The notes beneath the pieces are model-generated. The model made no database searches, had not been told where the DNA came from, and was given only the letters and a program-made list of their open reading frames with translations. The translations under genes were made by a program, and so were the position numbers. This document shows positions 8,995 through 19,828 of a stretch of 64,000 nt of DNA, piece by piece. Source of the stretch: an uncultured Flavobacteriaceae bacterium (GTDB taxonomy: Bacteria > Bacteroidota > Bacteroidia > Flavobacteriales > Flavobacteriaceae); assembly GCA_947488435.1 (NCBI GenBank), contig CANKZG010000001.1, positions 496,001-560,000 of the forward strand, in the 5' to 3' direction. Every line of letters starts with the position of its first letter. Position 1 is the stretch's first letter.

Positions 8995-10674
8995 TTACCC
9001 TCCTATACCCCATGGACTAAAAATATACCAAATTATAAGCACCAGAATAATCAAAACAACGGTCAAAATAATATCTTTAGAAAGTCCTTTTATATTGGAT
9101 TGTCCTGTTTTTTGAAAAGTTACCAAGGCCAGGCTTTCGGGGGTTTGTGCTTTTCCAGATTTGCTCACTAGCATCAGAATGAGGGCACAAATGATAAAGA
9201 GGAACAACGCAAAATGTAAAAAATTGATTCCTAAAAATTGTGCCATAAACGAGCCTTCAGAAACAACTAGGCTGCCTTCTTTACTTAAAAACTCTGTAAC
9301 TAAACGAAATATTCCTATTGCAAATCCTGCCCATAAAGCTACAATTGCCCCCCGCGCATTGATCCATTTATAAAAAAGACCAAATAAGAAAACTGCTGCT
9401 ATAGGCGGAGAAATATAGGCTTGAACACTCTGCAAATAATGGAAAATTCCACCATCCATTAAAGAACGCATGAATGGAATCCATCCCAAACTCACAATAA
9501 CTAAAATTATGGTTGCCCATTGTCCAAAACGCACCAGATCTCGTTCCGAAGCATTGGGATTCTTTTCACGATAAAAATCTATGGTCAACAAGGTAGAACT
9601 GGAATTAAATGCAGAGGATAACGAGCTCATTAGTGCTGCCAATAAGCCGGCAATGGCAATACCCTTCAATCCTACTGGCAAGAAACTTGTAATCATCGCC
9701 GGAAGTGCCTGATCTGCGTTGGCCATGGAAAAGCTAATCTCTCCTTGTTGCAATAAGGCATAGGCAATTACGCCTGGTATAAAGAAAATAAAAACAGGAA
9801 GTAATTTTAAATACCCTGCAAAAAGTGCCCCTTTTCTAGCATTATTTACATCCTTAGCAGAAAGTGTACGTTGCACAATATATTGATCGGTACACCAATA
9901 CCATACCCCCAAAATTGGTGCTCCAAATAACATCCCAGTCCAAGGGTATTCCGAATCACTCATAGGGCGCCACAAGTTGAAAAAACGATCGGCTGGTGGG
10001 TTTCCTGAGTTCTCCGCAGCTACTTCAATTACTTGCACCATTCCATCCCATCCTCCCAAATGGTATAAACCAAACAAAGTTACCGCTATTGTTCCTGCAA
10101 GCAAAATAAATGCTTGCAGCATATCGGTATAGATAACTGCTTTTAATCCGCCTAAAACGGTATAAAACCCTGTGGCAACTACCGTAAATATAGCGCCTGT
10201 CCAAAAAGGAACTCCTATGGTTTCAAAAACTAAAGCTCCGGCAAAAATAATCAGTGAAATCTTTGTAATTACATAAGCTAAAATGGAGATAATCGACAGG
10301 TAATTACGACATGCTTTTGAATACCGTTTTTCTAAAAACTCTGGCATTGTATAAACCCCTGTTCGTAGATAGAAGGGTACAAAAACCCACCCCAAAAGAA
10401 TAAGGACTAAAGCTGCTATTATTTCAAAATTCGCTAAAGGCATATCGCCACGTGCTCCGGCACCAGACACCCCTAAAATAATTTCTGAGCCAATATTTGA
10501 AGCAAAAAGAGAGGCTCCTACAACCAACCAACCTTGGCTTTTTCCTGCTAAGAAATAGTCTACAGCACCTTTGGACTCACTCTTGCTGCGAGAAGCCCAT
10601 TGAGCAATCCATAAAATTATTCCAAAATAAATAAGGATGATAGCAACATCCCAAAAACTGAGGTTAGTAAACAT
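8995..10674 (-). CDS. Sodium:solute symporter, SGLT-like (SSS/SLC5 family)
   Basis: 559 aa with 13-14 hydrophobic segments. Signatures: DYFLAGKSQGWLVVGASLFASNIG (Na+ site region), GGLKAVIYTDMLQ and WYWCTDQYIVQRTLSAK, which closely resembles the sugar-binding region of Vibrio SGLT and relatives. ALMSSLSSAFNSSSTL contains the Na2-site serines. It imports a sugar, polyol or similar solute with Na+, consistent with a marine host. It lies between the SDR and PhyH genes and is probably co-transcribed. Sugar, inositol or another polyol is the best guess for the substrate. Confidence 0.85.
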   Translation of the reverse strand: MFTNLSFWDVAIILIYFGIILWIAQWASRSKSESKGAVDYFLAGKSQGWLVVGASLFASNIGSEIILGVSGAGARGDMPLANFEIIAALVLILLGWVFVPFYLRTGVYTMPEFLEKRYSKACRNYLSIISILAYVITKISLIIFAGALVFETIGVPFWTGAIFTVVATGFYTVLGGLKAVIYTDMLQAFILLAGTIAVTLFGLYHLGGWDGMVQVIEVAAENSGNPPADRFFNLWRPMSDSEYPWTGMLFGAPILGVWYWCTDQYIVQRTLSAKDVNNARKGALFAGYLKLLPVFIFFIPGVIAYALLQQGEISFSMANADQALPAMITSFLPVGLKGIAIAGLLAALMSSLSSAFNSSSTLLTIDFYREKNPNASERDLVRFGQWATIILVIVSLGWIPFMRSLMDGGIFHYLQSVQAYISPPIAAVFLFGLFYKWINARGAIVALWAGFAIGIFRLVTEFLSKEGSLVVSEGSFMAQFLGINFLHFALFLFIICALILMLVSKSGKAQTPESLALVTFQKTGQSNIKGLSKDIILTVVLIILVLIIWYIFSPWGIGG

Positions 10675-10718
10675 AGTTTGGTTAGATTAGTTAATGTATG
10701 TCTTTAAATGTACGGATT

Positions 10719-11708
10719 TTACCAGTTTTTAAGGCCCAATAGTTTTTCTCCTAGTTCCGATAACTTGGCAGTATCGTATTTGGTTTGTTCCCAATTTCGT
10801 GGATCTCCTGGAAAAGCATAGCCATCTGGGGCAATTCTATTTTTCCATGAATTAATGCGCCATTCGCGTAAAGCTTTATTTTCTTCTTCTGCGGGCATCA
10901 TTGAAATATATTGCGCCATACGCACTTTATCTTTAGAACGATTTGGACGAATACCATGAGGTTCACAGCTGTTGAAAATTAATAAATCGCCTGCTTCCAT
11001 TTTTACTTTCACAATTTTATCTTCCAAATCGGTAACATCTGGTTTAAAATGGTCGCGATCTTCAGGTTGCGTTAACTTCCAACTGTCATAATTTCTATAC
11101 AGCCATGGTATACATTGAAACCCTCCCATGTTTTCGTCCGTTTGATCTGCAAGTGCCAATACCCCCTGCACATTCTGAGGTTTTGTTTCGGGATCGTAAT
11201 CCCAATGAATAAAACCTTTATATTCATGATTTGGTCGCATCGGAAAATTAAGATTCGCACGATCTATAGTAACCCACAATTTTTCTGTCCCCCAAACATC
11301 TACAAAAGCATTATAAACCTTTTCTACTTGGCGATTGTTCCATAAATGTTGGTTATTATATACCTCAACCATTCCCGTTCCGGTAAGCTCTTTCATTTGC
11401 ATTTCCGCACGTGGTGGCGCATACCAACTATCGGGATTATTTGGATCTTTTTCTTCGAACTCCCATAAAAAATCTGCTGTCTGTTTTACTTGATCTTTGG
11501 GCACCGCATTCTTAATAACGATATAACCATTATGCTTCCAAAATATCCAATCTTCTTCGCTTAATACGCGCAAAGGTTCGTTGTTTTTTCTGCTGCTTAG
11601 TTGGATTTTACTTGATGTTGCTGTAGAGGGATTTCCAGGAATATCTTTATGAGCTTTATTTGCCATTCCATCTAAGTCCTTTTCGTGTTTTATTTTTTTT
11701 ACGTTCAT
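10719..11708 (-). CDS. Phytanoyl-CoA dioxygenase (PhyH) family protein
   Basis: 329 aa. Fe(II)/2-oxoglutarate oxygenase motifs: HWD with His168 and Asp170, the distal His251 in EPHGIRPNRS, and Arg263 in KVRMAQY for 2-oxoglutarate. A polar 40-residue N-terminal extension precedes the domain (NGYIVIKNAVP near residue 60 is the usual start). PhyH enzymes hydroxylate or demethylate small molecules such as acyl-CoAs, ectoine or phosphonates. First gene of the SDR-symporter-PhyH set, divergent from an AraC regulator, so its substrate is probably the imported compound. Confidence 0.8.
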   Translation of the reverse strand: MNVKKIKHEKDLDGMANKAHKDIPGNPSTATSSKIQLSSRKNNEPLRVLSEEDWIFWKHNGYIVIKNAVPKDQVKQTADFLWEFEEKDPNNPDSWYAPPRAEMQMKELTGTGMVEVYNNQHLWNNRQVEKVYNAFVDVWGTEKLWVTIDRANLNFPMRPNHEYKGFIHWDYDPETKPQNVQGVLALADQTDENMGGFQCIPWLYRNYDSWKLTQPEDRDHFKPDVTDLEDKIVKVKMEAGDLLIFNSCEPHGIRPNRSKDKVRMAQYISMMPAEEENKALREWRINSWKNRIAPDGYAFPGDPRNWEQTKYDTAKLSELGEKLLGLKNW

Positions 11709-11775
11709 ATCTAGACTTTTTTTATGCTTATTTGTTGAGGTAAAAGTAATTGTACAAATACCACAACACCACCGT

Positions 11776-11804
11776 AATATTGACTAATACTTGAACAATA
11801 TTGA
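11776..11804. promoter_or_regulatory. Paired direct repeats, candidate AraC-family operator
   Basis: The octamer AATATTGA occurs at 11776-11783 and again at 11797-11804, exactly 21 bases apart (two helical turns). They lie between the PhyH operon and the divergent AraC gene. AraC-type activators bind two direct half-sites with this phase. No function has been shown. Confidence 0.5.
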
Positions 11805-11855
11805 TATTTTATAGATGATTACATCATAATTAATACAATTTAGTTAAATTTATAT

Positions 11856-12707
11856 ATGAAAATTCAACTCGAAACCTTTAGCCCTAATACCAAAAGTTCT
11901 TTTCGTTTACTACATAATCCAAGACTTAACGATCTCTTCTTCTGGCATTTTCATCCAGAATTTGAGCTGGTATACATTGAAGGAGCGAATGGTACGCGCC
12001 ATGTAGGGGATCATATTTCATCTTATACCTCAAGTGATCTCGTATTTATAGGTTCCAACATTCCACATCTGAACTTTGATCATGGAGTAAAAACGGATTA
12101 TAAAAAAGAAGTCCTTCATATTAATCCATCTTTTAAAAATAAAGTGTTTCAGGAAATTCCAGAGTTATCGGGAATCTCTACCCTTTTTGAAAAGTCGCAA
12201 TACGGGATTGCATTTCATGGAAAAACAAAAAAAGTGGTAGGGAGTAGATTAAAGGAGTTGCATAAATTATCTCCTTTCGAAGTTTTCCTAGAAGTCTTAC
12301 ATATTTTTGAAATACTAGGAAACAGTAATGAATACCAACTATTACATGATAAACCTTTTACCAATAGCTACAGCAAGAAGGAACAGGAGCGTTTGCGAAA
12401 AATTTATGCTTATATCGATGAGCATTACCAACAAAAAATAGAGGTAAGCGAAGTCGCCGAACTCTGTAATTTAAATAAATCAGCGTTTTGCAGGTATTTT
12501 AAAAAAGCCACTGGAAATACATTCATTGGTTTTCTCAATCAGTATCGTATCAGTCAAGCTAAACGGTTATTATTGTTAGGAAAGAACATAAGTGCTTCTT
12601 GTTATGAATGTGGATTTGAAAGCCTTTCCTATTTCAACCGAACCTTTAAAAAAATAACGCAAGAAAATCCAAGGGATTTTAAGAAGAGACATACTGGTAA
12701 AGTATAG
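11856..12707 (+). CDS. AraC-family transcriptional regulator with cupin sensor domain
   Basis: 283 aa. The N-terminal half is a cupin-like ligand-binding domain (FFWHFHPEFELVYIEG, then LVFIGSNIPHLNF). The C-terminal 100 residues hold two helix-turn-helix motifs: VSEVAELCNLNKSAFCRYFKK and the ISASCYECGFESLSYFNRTFKK segment. This arrangement is usual for sugar-catabolism regulators. It diverges from the PhyH-symporter-SDR operon, with phased direct repeats between, so it probably controls that operon. A bidirectional terminator follows the gene. Confidence 0.85.
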   Translation: MKIQLETFSPNTKSSFRLLHNPRLNDLFFWHFHPEFELVYIEGANGTRHVGDHISSYTSSDLVFIGSNIPHLNFDHGVKTDYKKEVLHINPSFKNKVFQEIPELSGISTLFEKSQYGIAFHGKTKKVVGSRLKELHKLSPFEVFLEVLHIFEILGNSNEYQLLHDKPFTNSYSKKEQERLRKIYAYIDEHYQQKIEVSEVAELCNLNKSAFCRYFKKATGNTFIGFLNQYRISQAKRLLLLGKNISASCYECGFESLSYFNRTFKKITQENPRDFKKRHTGKV

Positions 12708-12716
12708 TAGGTATAA

Positions 12717-12759
12717 AAAAATTACCCTGACTGTTTAGAAGAGCGTCAGGGTAATTTTT
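12717..12759. terminator. Rho-independent terminator after AraC gene
   Basis: The 15-base arms 12717-12731 and 12745-12759 are perfect complements around a 13-base loop. An A-run precedes and a T-run follows, so it can act on both strands. Confidence 0.85.
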
Positions 12760-12939
12760 AACTAAATAACCAACCAAAAATCTTTATGCACTTAATCAGT
12801 CGTATACACTTTCAATTCCTAACTATTTTTTTAAATAAAAAATAAAAAATTTACTTTTTCAATTATAAAACATTGATAATCAATTATTTGATTTTATTAA
12901 AAAATAGAATTTTTATCATAATGCTTACCTAAATAACTT

Positions 12940-12947
12940 TAATTTTG
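12940..12947 (+). promoter_or_regulatory. TAnnTTTG -7 box upstream of gpsA
   Basis: TAATTTTG matches the Bacteroidota -7 consensus 29 bases before the gpsA start, in a very AT-rich leader. No good -33 element is seen. Confidence 0.4.
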
Positions 12948-12976
12948 CTATAAATTTTATAGATCGTACACTTTTT

Positions 12977-13978
12977 ATGAAAAAAGATTTACAATTCGCT
13001 GTAATTGGAGGGGGTAGTTGGGGAACCGCCATTGTAAAGATGTTAACTGAAAATGTAGAGCGGATCATCTGGTATATGCGAGATACGGATGCTATTGCAC
13101 ATATAAATTCGCAGCAACATAATCCTAAATATCTAAGCTCTGTAGAACTTAAAACCGACCGTATTACACTCACCAACTCGCTAAACACAGCTGTTGAAAA
13201 CGCAACGGTACTTATCTTTGCCATTCCTTCCGCTTTTTTAAATTCCGAATTGGATAAACTAAGCCTTTCTTTATCAAATAAAATTATTTTTTCGGCAATC
13301 AAAGGAATTGTGCCCGAAACAGGTTTAATTGTTGGAGAGCATTTTCATGAAACTTATGCTATTCCTTATAAAAATATTGGTGTTATTACAGGTCCATGTC
13401 ATGCAGAAGAAGTTGCGCTAGAACGACTTTCATACCTTACCATTGCTTGTGCAGATGCTTCAAAAGCAAAATTAGTAGCTAAAGGTCTTCAAAGCAGCTA
13501 TATTAGAACAAAGATTTCTCCGGATATTATAGGAACCGAATATGCAGCGATGCTAAAAAACATCTATGCAATTGCTGCCGGTATTGCGCATGGCCTTGGG
13601 TATGGAGATAATTTTCAAAGTGTACTAATGAGTAATGCAATTCGTGAAATGAAACGTTTTATTAAACGGGTGCATCATATGAAGCGTAATATTAATAATT
13701 CTGCTTATTTGGGAGACCTTCTTGTAACTGGGTATTCCACGTTTAGTCGCAACCGAATGTTTGGGAACATGATCGGGAAAGGCTATACCGTAAAAAGTGC
13801 GATGCTGGAAATGAAAATGGTCGCTGAAGGTTACTACGCTACTAAAAGTGCTCATGACCTAAATTTAAAACACCCTAAACCTGCGAAAACTCCAATAATT
13901 GATGCGGTCTACACCATTTTGTACAACAAATCCGGAGCCCGAAAGACCTTTAAGGCATTAACAGATAAATTGGACTGA
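12977..13978 (+). CDS. gpsA: NAD(P)H-dependent glycerol-3-phosphate dehydrogenase
   Basis: 333 aa, usual length. The nucleotide-binding motif GGGSWGTAI is at residues 11-19; the family segments GPCHAEEV and LKNIYAIAAGIAHGLGYGDN (with the catalytic Lys) follow. It reduces dihydroxyacetone phosphate to sn-glycerol 3-phosphate for membrane lipids, in the cytoplasm. It has its own promoter region after the AraC terminator. glpD and glpK lie 1.5-5 kb downstream on the other strand, so both the synthetic and catabolic arms of glycerol 3-phosphate are in this region. Confidence 0.93.
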   Translation: MKKDLQFAVIGGGSWGTAIVKMLTENVERIIWYMRDTDAIAHINSQQHNPKYLSSVELKTDRITLTNSLNTAVENATVLIFAIPSAFLNSELDKLSLSLSNKIIFSAIKGIVPETGLIVGEHFHETYAIPYKNIGVITGPCHAEEVALERLSYLTIACADASKAKLVAKGLQSSYIRTKISPDIIGTEYAAMLKNIYAIAAGIAHGLGYGDNFQSVLMSNAIREMKRFIKRVHHMKRNINNSAYLGDLLVTGYSTFSRNRMFGNMIGKGYTVKSAMLEMKMVAEGYYATKSAHDLNLKHPKPAKTPIIDAVYTILYNKSGARKTFKALTDKLD

Positions 13979-14083
13979 TGTTCTTCCTTTAAAAATCTAG
14001 TCAAGTTTTAGCACATATCATAACTTGTAGACGAATTCTATAAGGTTTTTTATATTTTTAAGGAACTTCAATAGTTACTACCG

Positions 14084-15514
14084 ATGAAACACCTATCCTT
14101 AAGTATATGTCTTCTTGTCTGCTGTCTTTTCTCCTGCAAAGAATCCGCTCCTCAAATCAATTTTAACGCAGGGCTTGAGCAATTCAAAAACTTTAAAAAT
14201 ATTGAATCAGGCTATCTGGAAGTCCCAGAAAACAGAGCAAAAAAACAGAGCAAAAAAATAAAACTAGCTTACATTGTTATGAAAGCTAAAAATAGCACCT
14301 CTAGAAAAGATCCCATTGTGTATTTACAAGGGGGACCGGGAGGTGCTACCTTATTTATGGCCTATTTTTTTAGGGATCATAGCTTTCGATTAGATCGCGA
14401 TATTGTTCTAATGGATCAGCGAGGAACAGGTGCCTCAGCTGCTATTTGTACCAATTTTGGTGAAGAAATGCTTGCCATAATAGCTCAAGACCTTTCTCCT
14501 GCAGAAGAATATAACCTATTACTAGAAAAAGTGGCAAATTGTAAAAAAGAAGTCAAAAAAAAGCAAGTAGATGTTTCAGGTTATAATAGCAGGGAGAACG
14601 CAGCGGATTTTGAAGACCTTCGCAAACAATTGGGTTACAAACAATGGAATCTATTTGGTGGGTCTTATGGGTCCAGGCTAGGATTAACATTGATGCGTGA
14701 TTTTCCTCAAAGTATCAGATCTTCCATTTTATTTGGCGTTTTCCCTCCGGAAATAGATTTGTATCGAAATTTTATTGGAAACTTCAAAGCATCTTTATTC
14801 CGAACTTTCGATGCTTGTGCAAACGATTTAGATTGCAACAAAAAATACCCTGATCTAAAAACACAATTTGCTGAGGCCATTGAACAATTGCAAAATGCTC
14901 CCATTCACTTTAAAAATAATGGAGAAGACTTTGCTTTAAATGCACAAGACGCTTTATTAGTTATGCATCAATTGCTTTACTCTAAAACCAGTATCGCCCA
15001 AGTTCCTTCGTACATTGATGCTATACGAACAAAAAATAAAACCACTTTACAGCGTATCCTGCAGCCAAGCCTTGCTAATTTTGGCCTTATTAACGCGGCT
15101 ATGTATATGTCTGTAAATGCATATGAAGAACTACCTTTTAATGGAGATTTAGCATTTAAAGAGGATTTAAATCGGACCATTGAGATTCCATTGGCACCAG
15201 CATTTTTTAGCTCTGATGCAAAAACTTTAGAACAATGGCATCCATTTAGAGCAGATTCTATTGAAAATGCCGCAGTAGTTTCGAATATTCCTACATTAGT
15301 AGCTAATGGAGATTTTGACCCCGTAACACCATCTAGCAATGCTGCACTTGTTGCTCAAAGTTTATCCCATTCATATTTGGTAACCTTCGCATGGGAAAGT
15401 CATAACCTGTTTAGTTCTTGTTTTTTTGAAATCTGCAGCACTTTTTTAGATACCCCTGATCAACAACCTGATTTTTCATGTGTTTCATCCAAACCATCTA
15501 TTCCTTGGGATTAA
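14084..15514 (+). CDS. S33-type alpha/beta-hydrolase (tripeptidyl/prolyl aminopeptidase-like) lipoprotein
   Basis: 476 aa. The leader ends at a Cys in CLFSCKES (about residue 18), giving a likely lipoprotein. The S33 oxyanion segment LQGGPGG is near residue 82. MDQRGTG follows, the nucleophile is Ser194 in FGGSYGSRLG, the acid is about Asp412 in GDFDPVTP, and the His is about 440 in WESHNLF. The C-terminal part resembles TAP-like domains. It probably removes N-terminal residues from peptides outside the inner membrane. Its stop lies 5 bases from the convergent glpD stop. Confidence 0.8.
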   Translation: MKHLSLSICLLVCCLFSCKESAPQINFNAGLEQFKNFKNIESGYLEVPENRAKKQSKKIKLAYIVMKAKNSTSRKDPIVYLQGGPGGATLFMAYFFRDHSFRLDRDIVLMDQRGTGASAAICTNFGEEMLAIIAQDLSPAEEYNLLLEKVANCKKEVKKKQVDVSGYNSRENAADFEDLRKQLGYKQWNLFGGSYGSRLGLTLMRDFPQSIRSSILFGVFPPEIDLYRNFIGNFKASLFRTFDACANDLDCNKKYPDLKTQFAEAIEQLQNAPIHFKNNGEDFALNAQDALLVMHQLLYSKTSIAQVPSYIDAIRTKNKTTLQRILQPSLANFGLINAAMYMSVNAYEELPFNGDLAFKEDLNRTIEIPLAPAFFSSDAKTLEQWHPFRADSIENAAVVSNIPTLVANGDFDPVTPSSNAALVAQSLSHSYLVTFAWESHNLFSSCFFEICSTFLDTPDQQPDFSCVSSKPSIPWD

Positions 15515-15519
15515 TATAT

Positions 15520-17190
15520 TTAAACCCGATCTAGCGAAAAATCAGAATGATCCATAAGAGCTTGCTCCATTTCTGTTTTAAAAGCTAATATTGTGGTATC
15601 ATCATAGTTGTAAATTGCTTTAAATTCATCTAAAATGATCGTTAGCATTGTTCGAATACTATCAATATCAAAATACAATCGTCCAGTTCTACGAATAAAG
15701 AAATCCATCGGATTGGTTACCATTTCGTAATCAATTCCAAAATGTAATTCAGCCTTTATCATTCTGGTATAAGGATCTTGATCGGTGAAACCATTATAGC
15801 GTTCTAATATCGTATCCGTTTGTTTTCCATAATTGGTCACCAAAAACCAAGCGTCATAGGCAGTAAACCCATCCTTTTCAATACGCTCTTGAACTTCCGC
15901 AATATATTTTTTTACATGCTTAAATTTTTTGAAGGCACTACCACACAGTGGAATCTTATCTGTAGTACATGGTTCTAATGTTATTCCCTCTTCTTCTTCC
16001 ATTTTTTTCGCAATGCGGTTTACAACACGTTCTGCCATTTTGCGATATCCTGTCAGCTTGCCTCCAGCAATGCTAATTAGACCTGTTTCCGAGGTAAAGA
16101 TTTCATCTTTTCTGGAAAGTTCCGAGGCTGATTTTCCTTCTTCATGAATTAAAGGGCGTAAACCCGCCCATGAAGAAATAATATCTTCCATTTCAAGCTG
16201 AATTTTAGGAAACATATTATTTACAGCGGATATCAAATACATCGCATCTGCAAGATCAACTCGAACATTGTCTTTATCATCATTATAATTAGTATCTGTG
16301 GTGCCTACATAGGTAATTTTTCCCCTAGGGATAGCAAACATCATTCGTCCATCTGGAATATCAAAATAAACAGACTGCTTTACAGGTATTTTTGCATGTG
16401 GAAACACCAAATGTACTCCTTTGGTGAGGTGCAAACGCTTTCCTTTTTTGGAATTATTTACACTACGTAATTCGTCTACCCATGGTCCAGCAGCACTAAT
16501 TACATATTTCGTTTTTACCTTAAACTCTTCTCCTGTAATGCTATCTTTTATTGTGACTCCTGCTATTTTTTCATTTTCGTACACAAAATCCTTAACTCTT
16601 GCATAATTCAATGCCGTTGCACCATATTGCAAACTTGTCTTGATATTTTCAATCGTAAGTCGTGCATCATCTGTACGGTATTCTGCATAGTATCCCGCTC
16701 CTTTTAATATTTTTTTTGGTAAAAGTGGTTCCAGATTTAAGGCTTCTTTTTTTTCTAACATTTGACGTTTATCATCTCCCGTTACTTGAGCCAGTATATC
16801 ATACACTTTTAATCCAATAGACGTTAGCCATTTTCCATAGGATCCATTTTCAATTAAGGGCAAAAGCATCTTTTCTGGTAAAACCAAATGTGGGGCCAAA
16901 CGATGTACAATGGCCCGTTCGGATCCTACTTCTTTTACGAGCCAGAAATCAAATTGCTTTAAGTACCGTAATCCGCCATGAATTAATTTGGTACTCTTAC
17001 TGCTTGTTCCAGAAGCAAAGTCTCCCTTCTCAAAAAGTGCTACTTTCATTCCTCGAGCAGCAGCATCTAAAGCAATTCCTCCTCCAGTTATTCCTCCTCC
17101 TATAACTACAAGGTCATACGTTTCTTTTGATAGCCCTTTTATTGTTGTAGCTCTATCTAAATTCGAAAATTTAATATTTTCTTTCCCCAT
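15520..17190 (-). CDS. glpD: FAD-dependent glycerol-3-phosphate dehydrogenase
   Basis: 556 aa. The FAD motif VVIGGGITGGGIALDAAARG starts near residue 26, followed by SSKSTKLIHGGLRYL, the GlpD/GlpA signature. The C-terminal third is the helical cap domain. It oxidises glycerol 3-phosphate to dihydroxyacetone phosphate at the inner membrane and passes electrons to quinone. It follows glpK by 7 bases in one operon. No glycerol channel or GlpR regulator is next to them. Confidence 0.93.
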   Translation of the reverse strand: MGKENIKFSNLDRATTIKGLSKETYDLVVIGGGITGGGIALDAAARGMKVALFEKGDFASGTSSKSTKLIHGGLRYLKQFDFWLVKEVGSERAIVHRLAPHLVLPEKMLLPLIENGSYGKWLTSIGLKVYDILAQVTGDDKRQMLEKKEALNLEPLLPKKILKGAGYYAEYRTDDARLTIENIKTSLQYGATALNYARVKDFVYENEKIAGVTIKDSITGEEFKVKTKYVISAAGPWVDELRSVNNSKKGKRLHLTKGVHLVFPHAKIPVKQSVYFDIPDGRMMFAIPRGKITYVGTTDTNYNDDKDNVRVDLADAMYLISAVNNMFPKIQLEMEDIISSWAGLRPLIHEEGKSASELSRKDEIFTSETGLISIAGGKLTGYRKMAERVVNRIAKKMEEEEGITLEPCTTDKIPLCGSAFKKFKHVKKYIAEVQERIEKDGFTAYDAWFLVTNYGKQTDTILERYNGFTDQDPYTRMIKAELHFGIDYEMVTNPMDFFIRRTGRLYFDIDSIRTMLTIILDEFKAIYNYDDTTILAFKTEMEQALMDHSDFSLDRV

Positions 17191-17197
17191 TTATGCT

Positions 17198-18709
<1,512 letters not shown>

Positions 18710-18893
18710 TTAATAAGTGTAAATATAACGTTTATTATTTTCAAAAACACCACCAATCTCCGAAATTGGCAATTGTTTCTGCATAAAAATACAGCTTCCC
18801 GAATTGGTTTCAAAGCTATGGCACTACTCTAACGTTGTAGTATGCTGAAATTGATCAGGATTGATTATTTAAGCGAAGTCTTATACCTCCAGA

Positions 18894-19250
18894 CTAGTTA
18901 ATATATCGGTTTTCCAGAAAGTATTGCACAATGGCTTCTTTCATTAAAACCGATTGTTCTCCTGCTTTTAATTTAGGTAATGTTGCCTTAACCGTATAAT
19001 GCGGCCAACCATCTTTATCAAAAAAATCAAACGCGTAATAGCCATAAGGTTCTAATAATCTGCAAATAGCGATGTGCATTAAATTAACCTTTTCATCTTT
19101 TTTAAAGGTTCGGTGTAATTGCCCTAGTTCCTGTACTCCAACCAGGTAAATAATAGCATCAAGTTCTAATACATCTCCATCCGCAAATTGTTTGGACAAT
19201 TTGGCAACCAAAGCTTCCCAACGTTCTTTCAATGCATTATCCCTTGCCAT
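18894..19250 (-). CDS. Conserved hypothetical protein, 118 aa
   Basis: Small soluble, predicted helical protein starting MARDNALKERWEAL. The segment VGVQELGQLHRTFKKDEKVNLMHIAICRLL and the later YYAFDFFDKDGWPHY look like conserved flavobacterial features. I recognise no named domain. It is divergent from cvpA with an 80-base shared promoter region carrying TAnnTTTG boxes on both strands. Function unknown. Confidence 0.65.
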   Translation of the reverse strand: MARDNALKERWEALVAKLSKQFADGDVLELDAIIYLVGVQELGQLHRTFKKDEKVNLMHIAICRLLEPYGYYAFDFFDKDGWPHYTVKATLPKLKAGEQSVLMKEAIVQYFLENRYIN

Positions 19251-19286
19251 AATCTTATTCCTTTAATTGCTCTTATTTGTAGTTTA

Positions 19287-19294
19287 CAAAGGTA
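19287..19294 (-). promoter_or_regulatory. TAnnTTTG -7 box for the 118-aa protein gene
   Basis: The minus strand reads TACCTTTG, 37 bases upstream of the start at 19250. No -33 element is clear. Confidence 0.35.
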
Positions 19295-19307
19295 CAAATC
19301 AAAGTTT

Positions 19308-19315
19308 TATATTTG
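19308..19315 (+). promoter_or_regulatory. TAnnTTTG -7 box for cvpA
   Basis: TATATTTG lies 16 bases before the cvpA start. It forms a divergent promoter pair with the minus-strand box at 19287-19294. Confidence 0.45.
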
Positions 19316-19330
19316 TAGAAACTGGTCATT

Positions 19331-19828
19331 ATGAATTTTCTGGATATTGTATTAGGGCTACTCTTGTTATGGGGTTTATATAAAGGATTTAAAAATGGCC
19401 TGTTTGTAGAAATTGCTTCTATAATTGCACTGATCGCCGGACTGTACGGAGCGATTCACTTTTCTTACATCTCTGGAGATTATCTTGCAGAAAATATGGA
19501 ATGGAATGAGCGCTATATTAATCTAACTGCTTTTATAATAACTTTTGTAATTATCGTTTTAGCTATTCATTTAGCTGGAAAGTTTTTAACCAAGATTGCC
19601 GATTTCGCCATGTTAGGCTTACTTAATAAAATTGCAGGAGGTATTTTCGGGGTTTTAAAAGTAGCAGTCATCATTGGTGCGTTATTGATTTTTGTTGAAC
19701 GCTTAAATGCCAATCTGAAGTTTATAAATGAAGAAACGCAACAAGAATCCGTATTATATGAACCTGTAAAGGAAATAGGAAGCTTTGTTTTTAGTTTTGC
19801 TTTAAAAGATGTTACCACTGAAGAATAA
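19331..19828 (+). CDS. cvpA: CvpA-family membrane protein
   Basis: 165 aa with four hydrophobic segments. It opens with the typical MNFLDIVLGLLLLWGLYKGFKNGLF (a short first helix followed by the conserved Gly/Lys turn), and a second block LLNKIAGGIFGVLKVAVIIG matches the family end. CvpA proteins are inner-membrane proteins linked to colicin V production and envelope homeostasis. It is monocistronic here, with a 330-base gap after it. Confidence 0.8.
   Translation: MNFLDIVLGLLLLWGLYKGFKNGLFVEIASIIALIAGLYGAIHFSYISGDYLAENMEWNERYINLTAFIITFVIIVLAIHLAGKFLTKIADFAMLGLLNKIAGGIFGVLKVAVIIGALLIFVERLNANLKFINEETQQESVLYEPVKEIGSFVFSFALKDVTTEE

Noticed and set aside
12925-13302. Minus-strand frame over the start of gpsA
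   Set aside because: The gpsA frame has all enzyme motifs; the antisense frame has none.
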